From NCBI GenBank assembly GCA_001304035.1, contig LJUD01000296.1:1-5624 (forward strand): DNA of 5,624 bases, read 5' to 3'. Below the pieces are notes generated by a model. It saw only the letters and a program-made list of their open reading frames with translations, made no database searches and was not told the origin of the DNA. Shown piece by piece: positions 1 to 4,248 of the stretch. Each line of letters begins with the position of its first letter. The stretch's first letter is position 1. A program made the translations under genes and the position numbers. Source of the stretch: a bacterium SM23_31. GTDB lineage: Bacteria; SM23-31.

Positions 1-275
1 GGCGCATCTTCCTATTAGCCCAGGGACGGCTTATTAACTTAGCTGCCGCCGAGGGGCATCCGGCGTCGGTTATGGACATGAGTTTTTCAGTGCAAGCACT
101 GACAACCGAATGGGCTGTAAAAAACAGGTCAAACCTAAAACCGGGAGTATATGACGTGCCCGGTGAAATCGACGACCAGGTTGCATCCTTAAAACTGAAA
201 TCGATGAATATTTCAATCGACACGCTTACAAAAGAACAGGTGCAGTACTTGAACTCGTGGACGATGGGCACGTAA
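1..275 (+). CDS. ahcY: S-adenosylhomocysteine hydrolase, C-terminal part (5' end outside window)
   Basis: Cytosolic NAD-dependent enzyme that reversibly splits S-adenosylhomocysteine into adenosine and homocysteine, removing the product inhibitor of SAM-dependent methyltransferases. The frame is open from base 3 and gives 90 residues before the TAA at 273-275. An internal ATG at 72 is not the start, because family sequence continues upstream of it. Seen directly: the block LAAAEGHPASVMDMSF, typical of the NAD-binding/C-terminal part of the family, then YDVPGEIDDQVASLKL and the ending LTKEQVQYLNSWTMGT. From family knowledge, human-like enzymes end in a longer Lys/Tyr-containing tail (PDHYRY) that reaches the neighbouring subunit's NAD. 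This protein ends before such a tail, like the archaeal and Thermotoga-type short forms. It converges with the minus-strand regulator 97 bp downstream. No clear terminator hairpin is seen between them. Confidence 0.93.
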   Translation, partial: RIFLLAQGRLINLAAAEGHPASVMDMSFSVQALTTEWAVKNRSNLKPGVYDVPGEIDDQVASLKLKSMNISIDTLTKEQVQYLNSWTMGT

Positions 276-372
276 GCGTAATAACATACGAATACCTGAA
301 AGTAATACTTTAAAAGCAGAATAAATAAGGATTGTATTTCCGAAATTTCAATCAGGATACATCAGGAAGGGC

Positions 373-945
373 TCAATAATTCTTGCGTAGTAATACGTTA
401 ATTTCCTTTAATAATTCATTCGCTACAGCAGGTTTGAAAAGCACTTTATCAGCACCTTTTTCATACGCTTTTTTTACAGCGGCAGGATTATCAGACACAG
501 ATAATATAAGGATTTTTATGTTTTGTGTTACCGGATCAATTTTTATTTCTTCACACACATCAAATCCGTCTATATAAGGCATCATAAGATCGAGTATTAA
601 AATATCCGGCTTAAACCGTACTACCTTTATACCGGCTTCATAACCATCCCCGGCAACAGTTACATCAAAATTATAATGGCTATCGGATAGAAACGAGAAC
701 AATTGTTCCTGCACTTCGACATCATCGCTTGCAATTAAAACTTTCTTCCTGATTGACCCGAGTTTTTCAGGAATCGGAATATTAAATTTTTCCATAAATC
801 GAAAAAGGTCTTCTTTCATAATTCGATTATGACCGCCCGGCGTTTTATACGATTTAAGTTCGCCGTCTCTTATCCATCTTGAAATAGATATCATGTTTGT
901 ATTGCAATATTTAGCAGCTTCAAATGTAGTTAATGCATTTTTCAT
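373..945 (-). CDS. HTH (MerR/BldC/excisionase-like) plus receiver-domain response regulator
   Basis: Predicted cytosolic two-component regulator of 190 residues in which the DNA-binding domain precedes the receiver domain, the reverse of the common OmpR/NarL order. Residues about 5-52 form a winged HTH of the excisionase/BldC type: TTFEAAKYC, the recognition-helix stretch ISRWIRDGEL, then the wing signature TPGGHNRI. Residues about 67-188 form a complete receiver: acidic pair D74/D75, phospho-acceptor D119 in ILILDLMMPYIDG, conserved Ser at S149 (LILSVSD) and the K171-P172 pair in LFKP. All phosphorylation residues are present, so it should be a working phospho-switch. No histidine kinase is adjacent, so the partner is unknown. 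The start ATG (943-945) gives the intact HTH. The upstream AGTAGATAATATT has no good Shine-Dalgarno site. A 19-nt dyad about 119 bp upstream could be an operator (inference). Targets cannot be named from sequence. Confidence 0.88.
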   Translation of the reverse strand: MKNALTTFEAAKYCNTNMISISRWIRDGELKSYKTPGGHNRIMKEDLFRFMEKFNIPIPEKLGSIRKKVLIASDDVEVQEQLFSFLSDSHYNFDVTVAGDGYEAGIKVVRFKPDILILDLMMPYIDGFDVCEEIKIDPVTQNIKILILSVSDNPAAVKKAYEKGADKVLFKPAVANELLKEINVLLRKNY

Positions 946-1063
946 AATATTATCTACTATGTTCGAATTATTATTTATATTTTTGCAGGTATTAATATAA
1001 CCCGCTTACTATTTTACATATAATTTAAGATTGATTCCATAGTAATTTTTTTAATCTATTTAC

Positions 1064-1082
1064 CTATACTATATGAGTATAG
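1064..1082. promoter_or_regulatory. 7-bp inverted repeat, candidate operator
   Basis: CTATACT-ATATG-AGTATAG is a perfect 7-bp inverted repeat with a 5-nt spacer. It lies in the AT-rich leader about 119 bp upstream of the regulator start codon. The dyad is directly visible. A role as a binding site for the HTH-receiver protein or another dimeric regulator is inference. In so AT-rich a stretch a chance dyad is possible. Confidence 0.35.
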
Positions 1083-1237
1083 TTGCAATATAAAAAAAGT
1101 TTTATAAATAAACCATAAAAAAAAATTAATATACTATCCCATGCAAAAACAATCTCCATATTTCTTCCGCAAAGCTGTGAATTCCCAAATTCCCGGAATG
1201 AAAAAACGTTTTGGTTCACATCAGAAACCGCATTCCC

Positions 1238-1268
1238 GTTGCGTCAAAACTTCAGTGCTTGACGCAAC
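1238..1268. repeat. REP-like hairpin, TTGCGTCA family, copy 1
   Basis: GTTGCGTCA (1238-1246) pairs perfectly with TGACGCAAC (1260-1268), a 9-bp stem closing a 13-nt loop that contains ACTTCAGTGCT. A second, similar copy lies at 2815-2843 in the same orientation. The two share CGTTGCGTCA..ACTTCAGT.CTTGACGC, so they are copies of one small dispersed element, not chance palindromes. Confidence 0.7.
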
Positions 1269-1294
1269 CGATAATTCCCTCTCTCCCGCTTAGT

Positions 1295-1314
1295 GAAGTT
1301 TTTAGAAGTTTTTT
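1295..1314. repeat. Tandem 10-mer abutting the transposon left end
   Basis: GAAGTTTTTA (1295-1304) is followed directly by GAAGTTTTTT (1305-1314), which ends exactly where the GGGGTCAGG terminal repeat begins. It may be a slippage product or part of the preferred target. No matching copy is seen beyond the right end, so it is not a target-site duplication. Confidence 0.45.
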
Positions 1315-1337
1315 GGGGTCAGGTCTTGCATTATTAT
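1315..1337 (+). repeat. Left inverted terminal repeat of the RAYT unit
   Basis: Begins GGGGTCAGGTCTTGCA and continues TTATTAT. It is the exact reverse complement of 2222-2244 over 23 bp. It ends 23 bp before the transposase start codon, so the terminal repeat and the AT-rich stretch after it (TATAAATAATATGTTATATT) must contain or adjoin the promoter. Confidence 0.85.
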
Positions 1338-1360
1338 AAATAATATGTTATATTATATTT

Positions 1361-2200
1361 ATGGCGAGACCAATGCGAATAGAATTTCGGGGGGCAGTTT
1401 ATCATGTAACGTCGAGAGGGAATGCACGTCAGGCGATATTCCTTGATGACATAGACCATATTGCTTTCCTTGAAGTCTTATGTCGAGTAGTAGAAAAATT
1501 TAATTTTATAGTGCATGCATACTGTATGATGAGCAATCATTACCATCTCCTTCTTGAAACACCCGACGGGAACTTATCGAGAGGAATGAGACATTTAAAT
1601 GGAGTATACACGCAGATATTCAATATAAGGCATAACAGAGTAGGTCATGTTTTACAAGGAAGATATAAAGCAATTCTTGTGGATAAGGACAGCTATTTAC
1701 TTGAACTTGCCCGGTATATTGTGTTAAATCCTGTAAGAGCCGGAATAGTGAAAAACCCCGGTAACTGGAAATGGAGCAGTTATAGAGCCACCGCGGACTA
1801 TGAAAAAGCTATCCCTTGTTTAACGACGGATTGGATACATTCCCAATTTGTCGGAAAGAGGGCAAAAGCCTCAAACCGGTATATAGAATTTGTTCGTGCA
1901 GGAGCAGAAAAAGAATCGCCGCTGAGAGCAGTAAAAGGGCAATTTATTCTTGGCACGGAGAGCTTTATAGCCGAGATAAAACTCTTGATGAAAGGAAAAG
2001 AAAAGATAAAGGAAATACCGAGGGTACAACGCTATATATCCAGACCATCACTGAATAAGATTCTTGCACATAAGGACAAGAAATCAAAAGGCAAGGCGAT
2101 GTACAAAGCACACGTTAAGTATGGCTATACTCTCAAAGAAATAGCAGAATATTACGGCGTACATTATACTACAGTGAGCAGAGCGGTTCAAAAAATTTAA
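1361..2200 (+). CDS. REP-associated tyrosine transposase (Y1/HUH superfamily) with C-terminal HTH
   Basis: Single-strand DNA transposase of 279 residues from the IS200/IS605-related Y1 superfamily, RAYT branch. Family enzymes nick and rejoin hairpin-bearing DNA through a 5'-phosphotyrosine link. The typical start MARPMRIEFRGAVYHVTSRGN fixes the ATG at 1361. The HUH metal-binding motif is H60-Y61-H62 in MMSNHYHLLLE. The likely catalytic tyrosine is Y119 in ARYIVLNPVRAG. A WKWSSY motif (residues 136-141) closes the core. Residues about 256-279 (YTLKEIAEYYGVHYTTVSRA) form a helix-turn-helix resembling the DnaA C-terminal domain, an extension present in some longer RAYTs that probably adds DNA-site binding. 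The gene looks intact, with no stops or missing key residues. No Shine-Dalgarno sequence is seen upstream (TATTATATTT), so translation may be weak or leaderless. It sits alone inside inverted repeats, between palindrome-rich regions. Confidence 0.93.
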   Translation: MARPMRIEFRGAVYHVTSRGNARQAIFLDDIDHIAFLEVLCRVVEKFNFIVHAYCMMSNHYHLLLETPDGNLSRGMRHLNGVYTQIFNIRHNRVGHVLQGRYKAILVDKDSYLLELARYIVLNPVRAGIVKNPGNWKWSSYRATADYEKAIPCLTTDWIHSQFVGKRAKASNRYIEFVRAGAEKESPLRAVKGQFILGTESFIAEIKLLMKGKEKIKEIPRVQRYISRPSLNKILAHKDKKSKGKAMYKAHVKYGYTLKEIAEYYGVHYTTVSRAVQKI

Positions 2201-2205
2201 GAGAA

Positions 2206-2223
2206 ATCCCGAAGCCTCGGGAT
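2206..2223. repeat. Hairpin at the right end of the RAYT unit
   Basis: ATCCCGA (2206-2212), loop AGCC, TCGGGAT (2217-2223): a perfect 7-bp stem starting 5 nt after the transposase stop codon. It lies 5 nt before the TGCAAGACCTGACCCC tag. It may be the recognition hairpin of the right end, and it could also weakly terminate transcription, although no T-run follows. The same hairpin-then-tag order recurs at 2960-2990. Confidence 0.7.
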
Positions 2224-2244
2224 AATAATGCAAGACCTGACCCC
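2222..2244 (-). repeat. Right inverted terminal repeat of the RAYT unit
   Basis: ATAATAA followed by TGCAAGACCTGACCCC, the exact reverse complement of 1315-1337. One further C (2245) and ATTTTT follow. The left end is bordered outside by TTTTTT instead. Confidence 0.85.
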
Positions 2245-2270
2245 CATTTTTGCGTGACCCCCATTTTTTG
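2238..2270. repeat. Duplicated tail of the right end
   Basis: TGACCCCCATTTTTG (2238-2252) is repeated almost exactly as TGACCCCCATTTTTTG (2255-2270) after two bases. The solitary tag copy at 2975-2990 is also followed by AT-run-GTT. The conserved end therefore probably extends past the CCCC into ATTTTTTGTT, with a truncated second end lying directly against the first. Confidence 0.65.
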
Positions 2271-2281
2271 TTTTGCTGGTT

Positions 2282-2334
2282 CAAGTTTGAAACTTGTCCC
2301 GCAAAGCGGGATCGAAGCAGGTTACAAACCTGCT
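2282..2334. repeat. Cluster of three back-to-back hairpins
   Basis: Three perfect hairpins follow each other. CAAGTTT-G-AAACTTG lies at 2282-2296. TCCCGC-AAA-GCGGGA at 2297-2311 touches the first. AGCAGGTT-ACA-AACCTGCT at 2316-2334 follows 4 nt later. The middle one belongs to the TCCCGC/GCGGGA family also found at 2664 and 2960. Such compact multi-hairpin units are typical of REP/BIME-like intergenic elements. No gene product is implied. Confidence 0.75.
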
Positions 2335-2364
2335 CCGGCGTAATATTATGTCCCTCAAATGTTA

Positions 2365-2389
2365 TTTTTTCCGTGGTTTTGGGAAAAAA
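2365..2389. repeat. A/T-rich inverted repeat
   Basis: TTTTTTCC (2365-2372) pairs with GGAAAAAA (2382-2389) across a 9-nt loop. It is low in complexity and may be chance. It could act as a weak bidirectional terminator because T- and A-runs flank the CC/GG. Confidence 0.3.
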
Positions 2390-2663
2390 ACTTGATTTCC
2401 CTATTGCAATTTAAAATTTTAATATGTAGAGTAAGGACATTGAATACAATTATTGAATTTATTCAAAGTTATATGTTTCACAATCGTTCCGCAGCAAAAA
2501 GATGATTCAAATGATCGTTCACTGATAAAAATGGTCTTCATATTCTTTTGCTGATGCTCTGCTGCTGATTCCCGACCCGATACTGCGGATTTTTTCTCTG
2601 TTCTGTAACGAAATTTAATTTTTTAGCATAGAATTTAGTAAAAATCCAAATAAAAATGCAGAA

Positions 2664-2678
2664 TCCCGCTCAGCGGGA
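2664..2678. repeat. TCCCGCT/AGCGGGA palindrome, isolated copy
   Basis: TCCCGCT-C-AGCGGGA, 7-bp arms around one base, followed by CATCAT. It matches 2960-2974 except at the central base and shares its six outer bases per arm with 2297-2311. It is not next to a TGCAAGACC tag. Confidence 0.65.
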
Positions 2679-2706
2679 CATCATAACAGGGAAGGGCATA
2701 CTTGTC

Positions 2707-2734
2707 ATTCTGAACTTGGTTCAGAATCTTTTTT
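2707..2734. repeat. ATTCTGAAC/GTTCAGAAT hairpin followed by a T-run
   Basis: ATTCTGAAC (2707-2715), loop TTG, GTTCAGAAT (2719-2727): a perfect 9-bp stem followed by C and six Ts (2729-2734). It has the form of an intrinsic terminator on the + strand. From general knowledge, the phrase GTCATTCTGAAC...TTCAGAATCT is a common dispersed intergenic repeat in Bacteroidota-related genomes. No gene ends just upstream, so a repeat is the better reading. Confidence 0.6.
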
Positions 2735-2814
2735 GAGATGCTGATCCTACTAAGTAACTCAGTGATCCCGAGAACTAGGGGGATTGGGGATGATTACTGG
2801 ATTATTTAGCTTCA

Positions 2815-2843
2815 CGTTGCGTCAGGACTTCAGTCCTTGACGC
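2815..2843. repeat. REP-like hairpin, TTGCGTCA family, copy 2
   Basis: GCGTCA-GGACT (2819-2829), loop TC, AGTCC-T-TGACGC (2832-2843): an 11-bp stem with one bulged T. It is a better-paired relative of the copy at 1238-1268, with which it shares the CGTTGCGTCA lead (2815-2824). The two copies flank the RAYT unit in the same orientation. Confidence 0.7.
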
Positions 2844-2859
2844 GTCTGAAAATAAAGCA

Positions 2860-2880
2860 TTACCGGTCAGAGACCGGTAA
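2860..2880. repeat. TTACCGGTC/GACCGGTAA hairpin
   Basis: Perfect 9-bp stem with loop AGA, 16 nt after the previous hairpin. The order of hairpins 2815-2843 then 2860-2880 suggests one composite repeat unit, as in the 2282-2334 cluster. Confidence 0.65.
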
Positions 2881-2884
2881 CGAG

Positions 2885-2925
2885 AAGGGGAAAATCCCCC
2901 TTAGTCCCCCTTTGAAAAAGGGGGA
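2885..2925. repeat. Poly-C/poly-G double hairpin repeat
   Basis: AAGGGG (2885-2890) pairs with CCCCTT (2897-2902). TCCCCCTTT (2905-2913), loop GAA, then AAAGGGGGA (2917-2925) gives a second, 9-bp perfect stem. The phrase TCCCCCTTAGTCCCCCTTT resembles a repeat I recall as widespread in unrelated bacterial genomes. The two C-rich arms could compete for the same G-rich arm. Confidence 0.65.
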
Positions 2926-2959
2926 GACTTAGTTCCATGAGTACTCGGGGCAGAAAATG

Positions 2960-2990
2960 TCCCGCTAAGCGGGATGCAAGACCTGACCCC
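2960..2990. repeat. Solitary palindrome-plus-tag element related to the RAYT right end
   Basis: TCCCGCT-A-AGCGGGA (2960-2974) is followed with no gap by TGCAAGACCTGACCCC (2975-2990), identical over 16 bp to the RAYT right-end core and in the same orientation. ATTTTTTTGTTA then follows, similar to the sequence beyond the RAYT end. No transposase is attached, so this looks like a minimal REP/MITE-like derivative or the end of a deleted copy. Confidence 0.75.
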
Positions 2991-3088
2991 ATTTTTTTGT
3001 TACGAAGCATAAAATAATAGGGAAATGACGATTTTATTCGTATATTAAAGTTAAACCAATTCCCATTTTTGAAATAAATAAACAACCT

Positions 3089-3093
3089 GGAGG
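3089..3093 (+). promoter_or_regulatory. Strong ribosome binding site for the propeller gene
   Basis: GGAGG lies 5 nt before the ATG at 3099, a near-ideal Shine-Dalgarno spacing that fixes this start. It stands out because the transposase, the regulator and the S51 gene show no comparable site. Confidence 0.75.
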
Positions 3094-3098
3094 TAAAT

Positions 3099-3530
3099 AT
3101 GAAGTACATTATTCAATTATATTTATTGTTTTTTGTGTTCAATATCTCCTACAGCCAGGAATTCGAGACATATACTATAAAGATTGAAGACGGTAAAAAG
3201 ATCATAGAGAATAAAGAGCCTCTCTATAAATATCAAAAAGTTGGTCTATTTTATTACAGGCAGATCGGAGAAGTGGAAGGAACCAATGAGAATTACCAGT
3301 TCTTTTACCCATACTGCTTAGCGCGCGATAGTAAAGATAATCTATACGTCGGTGAGACAGGAAGTATAAGAATTCAGAAATTTGATAAGGATCTTAATTA
3401 TATCAGGACTATAGGCAGAAGAGGTCAAGGACCTGGAGAATTCGAAAAATGCGGTGAATTTTTAATACAGCGTGATACGCTGTATGTCGTATCAAAGAAA
3501 TACGGCGAATTCGAATTATGCCTAATATAG
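3099..3530 (+). CDS. Six-bladed beta-propeller protein, N-terminal half (frame broken near 3' end)
   Basis: Predicted exported protein, 143 residues before the stop. Residues 1-19 are a Sec signal peptide: MK, a hydrophobic stretch YIIQLYLLFFVF, then S-Y-S before Q20. Residues about 70-116 contain an NHL-like propeller blade (CLARDSKDNLYVGETG, then FDKDLNYIRTIGRRGQGPGEF). This is typical of the '6-bladed beta-propeller' family found in Bacteroidota and relatives, whose usual length is about 350-400 residues. This frame is too short for the fold, and the blade pattern continues in the next frame after about residue 140. This and the 3518-4138 frame are therefore probably one gene of roughly 345 residues split by a net one-base loss. 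Function is unknown; such proteins are probable periplasmic or surface binding modules. Confidence 0.8.
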   Translation: MKYIIQLYLLFFVFNISYSQEFETYTIKIEDGKKIIENKEPLYKYQKVGLFYYRQIGEVEGTNENYQFFYPYCLARDSKDNLYVGETGSIRIQKFDKDLNYIRTIGRRGQGPGEFEKCGEFLIQRDTLYVVSKKYGEFELCLI

Positions 3531-4138
3531 CCCGGGAATTTTATGTAACAAAAAATGGAAAAATCATCTCCAGTTATAATACCGACAAACGATATATTTT
3601 GAGAACGCAGAATAAAGTTCTTGAAAGCAAATATCTGTCTATATATGACCGTAATGGTGCTTTACTAAAAGAATTTGGAGATTTAATGAATTTTGGAAAC
3701 AACGAAGCAAATTATTCGCTCAATGTCTGGGACTTTGTTTGGGATGAAAACGAATTTTTATATCTATGGTTTAGGTATCATAATCGAATTGAAAAGTTTT
3801 CTCCCGATGGAGAATTTATATACCGCGCCACCTGGCCTGTTGATTATGACATTCCTATTCCACCAAATTATACGGATCAATACTTAATACGTCGTGTAGG
3901 TATTGACCACAAAAATAGAGTATGGATTTGTATGGTTAATAAAGTGCTTCATGTCCGCGATGTAAAAGCTGAAGATATGTCTTTCGCCGTTTTTAATAAA
4001 GACGGAGTGTTACTCTGTTATGTCCCCATGCCGCGTAAAGACCGCGTCCAGATTATCGGAGACAGCGTGTTTTTTATAAATCGGGGTGATACTCGGGAAG
4101 ATACGCATTGTATTTACGAATATAAGATTATTGATTAA
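3518..4138 (+). CDS. Six-bladed beta-propeller protein, C-terminal half (probably frameshifted continuation)
   Basis: 206 residues from the ATG at 3518, overlapping the previous frame by 13 nt and lying in the -1 frame relative to it. The frame is open back to 3476. There is no signal peptide and only weak purine content before the ATG, so independent translation is doubtful and a cytosolic product would be misplaced. Blade-like strand patterns recur: LSIYDRNGALLKEFG (40-54), VWDENEFLYLWFRYHNR then IEKFSPDGEFIYRA (74-104), VGIDHKNRVWICM (127-139) with FAVFNKDGVLLCYVPMP, and a final VQIIGDSVFFI...CIYEYKI strand set. These match the usual C-terminal part of the family. No internal stop is present, so the break is recent, an assembly or sequencing error, or less likely real two-part expression. 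Confidence 0.78.
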   Translation: MPNIAREFYVTKNGKIISSYNTDKRYILRTQNKVLESKYLSIYDRNGALLKEFGDLMNFGNNEANYSLNVWDFVWDENEFLYLWFRYHNRIEKFSPDGEFIYRATWPVDYDIPIPPNYTDQYLIRRVGIDHKNRVWICMVNKVLHVRDVKAEDMSFAVFNKDGVLLCYVPMPRKDRVQIIGDSVFFINRGDTREDTHCIYEYKIID

Positions 4139-4176
4139 TAAAATAATGTATTGGAATAGAATATATAAATTGTTAA

Positions 4177-4206
4177 TTCATAATATTATTCACTTTATGT
4201 TATAAT
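4177..4206 (+). promoter_or_regulatory. Candidate sigma-70-like promoter for the S51 lipoprotein gene
   Basis: TATAAT at 4201-4206 with TTCATA at 4177-4182 and an 18-bp spacer, 43 bp before the start codon. The -10 is a perfect consensus, but the region is nearly all A/T, so a chance match is likely enough to keep confidence low. Confidence 0.3.
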
Positions 4207-4248
4207 TTATATTCTGTTACATTCATCTTATTCGAAAAGACAGTTCTT

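Larger units (their letters stand above)
946..1314. other. AT-rich intergenic region upstream of regulator and transposase unit
   Basis: 369 bp with no credible coding sequence. The first 200 bp are strongly AT-rich and must contain the minus-strand regulator promoter. They hold a dyad at 1064-1082. The second part is less AT-rich and holds a short palindrome ATTCCCGGAAT (1189-1199), the TTGCGTCA hairpin (1238-1268), a degenerate half of the TCCCGCT palindrome (1284-1290) and a tandem 10-mer against the transposon end (1295-1314). No clear -35/-10 pair could be assigned with confidence. Confidence 0.6.
1315..2244 (+). mobile_element. REP-associated tyrosine transposase (RAYT) unit with inverted terminal repeats
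   Basis: A 930-bp unit holding one transposase gene, bounded by perfect 23-bp inverted repeats at 1315-1337 and 2222-2244 whose core is GGGGTCAGGTCTTGCA / TGCAAGACCTGACCCC. Each end has a hairpin just inside the core: ATTATT-ATA-AATAAT at 1330-1344 on the left, and ATCCCGA-AGCC-TCGGGAT at 2206-2223 on the right. This is compatible with Y1/HUH enzymes, which recognise hairpins on single-stranded DNA. No target-site duplication is visible, as expected for this enzyme class. The exact cleavage points cannot be read from a single copy. Confidence 0.75.
2245..3098. other. Gene-free, palindrome-rich intergenic region
   Basis: About 850 bp between the RAYT unit and the propeller gene with no credible coding sequence. 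Open frames over it read through hairpins and are artefacts. Listed separately are the hairpin clusters at 2282-2334, 2664-2678, 2707-2734, 2815-2843, 2860-2880, 2885-2925 and 2960-2990. The stretch 2390-2660 is AT-rich with little structure beyond TTGAATTTATTCAA (2453-2466). The last 100 bp should contain the propeller gene promoter, but no clear promoter was found. Confidence 0.7.

Noticed and set aside
2084..2284. Minus-strand open frame antisense to the transposase 3' end
   Set aside because: It overlaps the well-supported transposase HTH and the terminal repeat and has no recognisable protein features.
2545..2600. GCTGATGCTCTGCTGCTGAT stretch and CCG...CGG plus T-run as repeat or terminator
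   Set aside because: The repeats are imperfect and short and the stem is only 3 bp. This is not distinguishable from chance.
2707..2734. Intrinsic transcription terminator
   Set aside because: The stem plus T-run has the right shape, but no gene ends within about 500 bp upstream and the sequence matches a dispersed-repeat pattern. It is listed as a repeat.
2238..2990. CRISPR array formed by the recurring GACCCC motifs
   Set aside because: Copies are few and irregularly spaced (tens to hundreds of bases), with no uniform spacers and no cas genes. They match transposase ends instead.
2867..3109. Minus-strand open frame of 80 codons over the palindrome region
   Set aside because: It reads through the poly-C/poly-G and TTACCGGTC hairpins and the RAYT tag and overlaps the Shine-Dalgarno site and start of the propeller gene. 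Its protein is a translation of repeats.
3494..3500. AAAGAAA as a programmed -1 frameshift site
   Set aside because: It does not fit X XXY YYZ in the upstream frame and no strong downstream stem was seen, so mutation or error is simpler.
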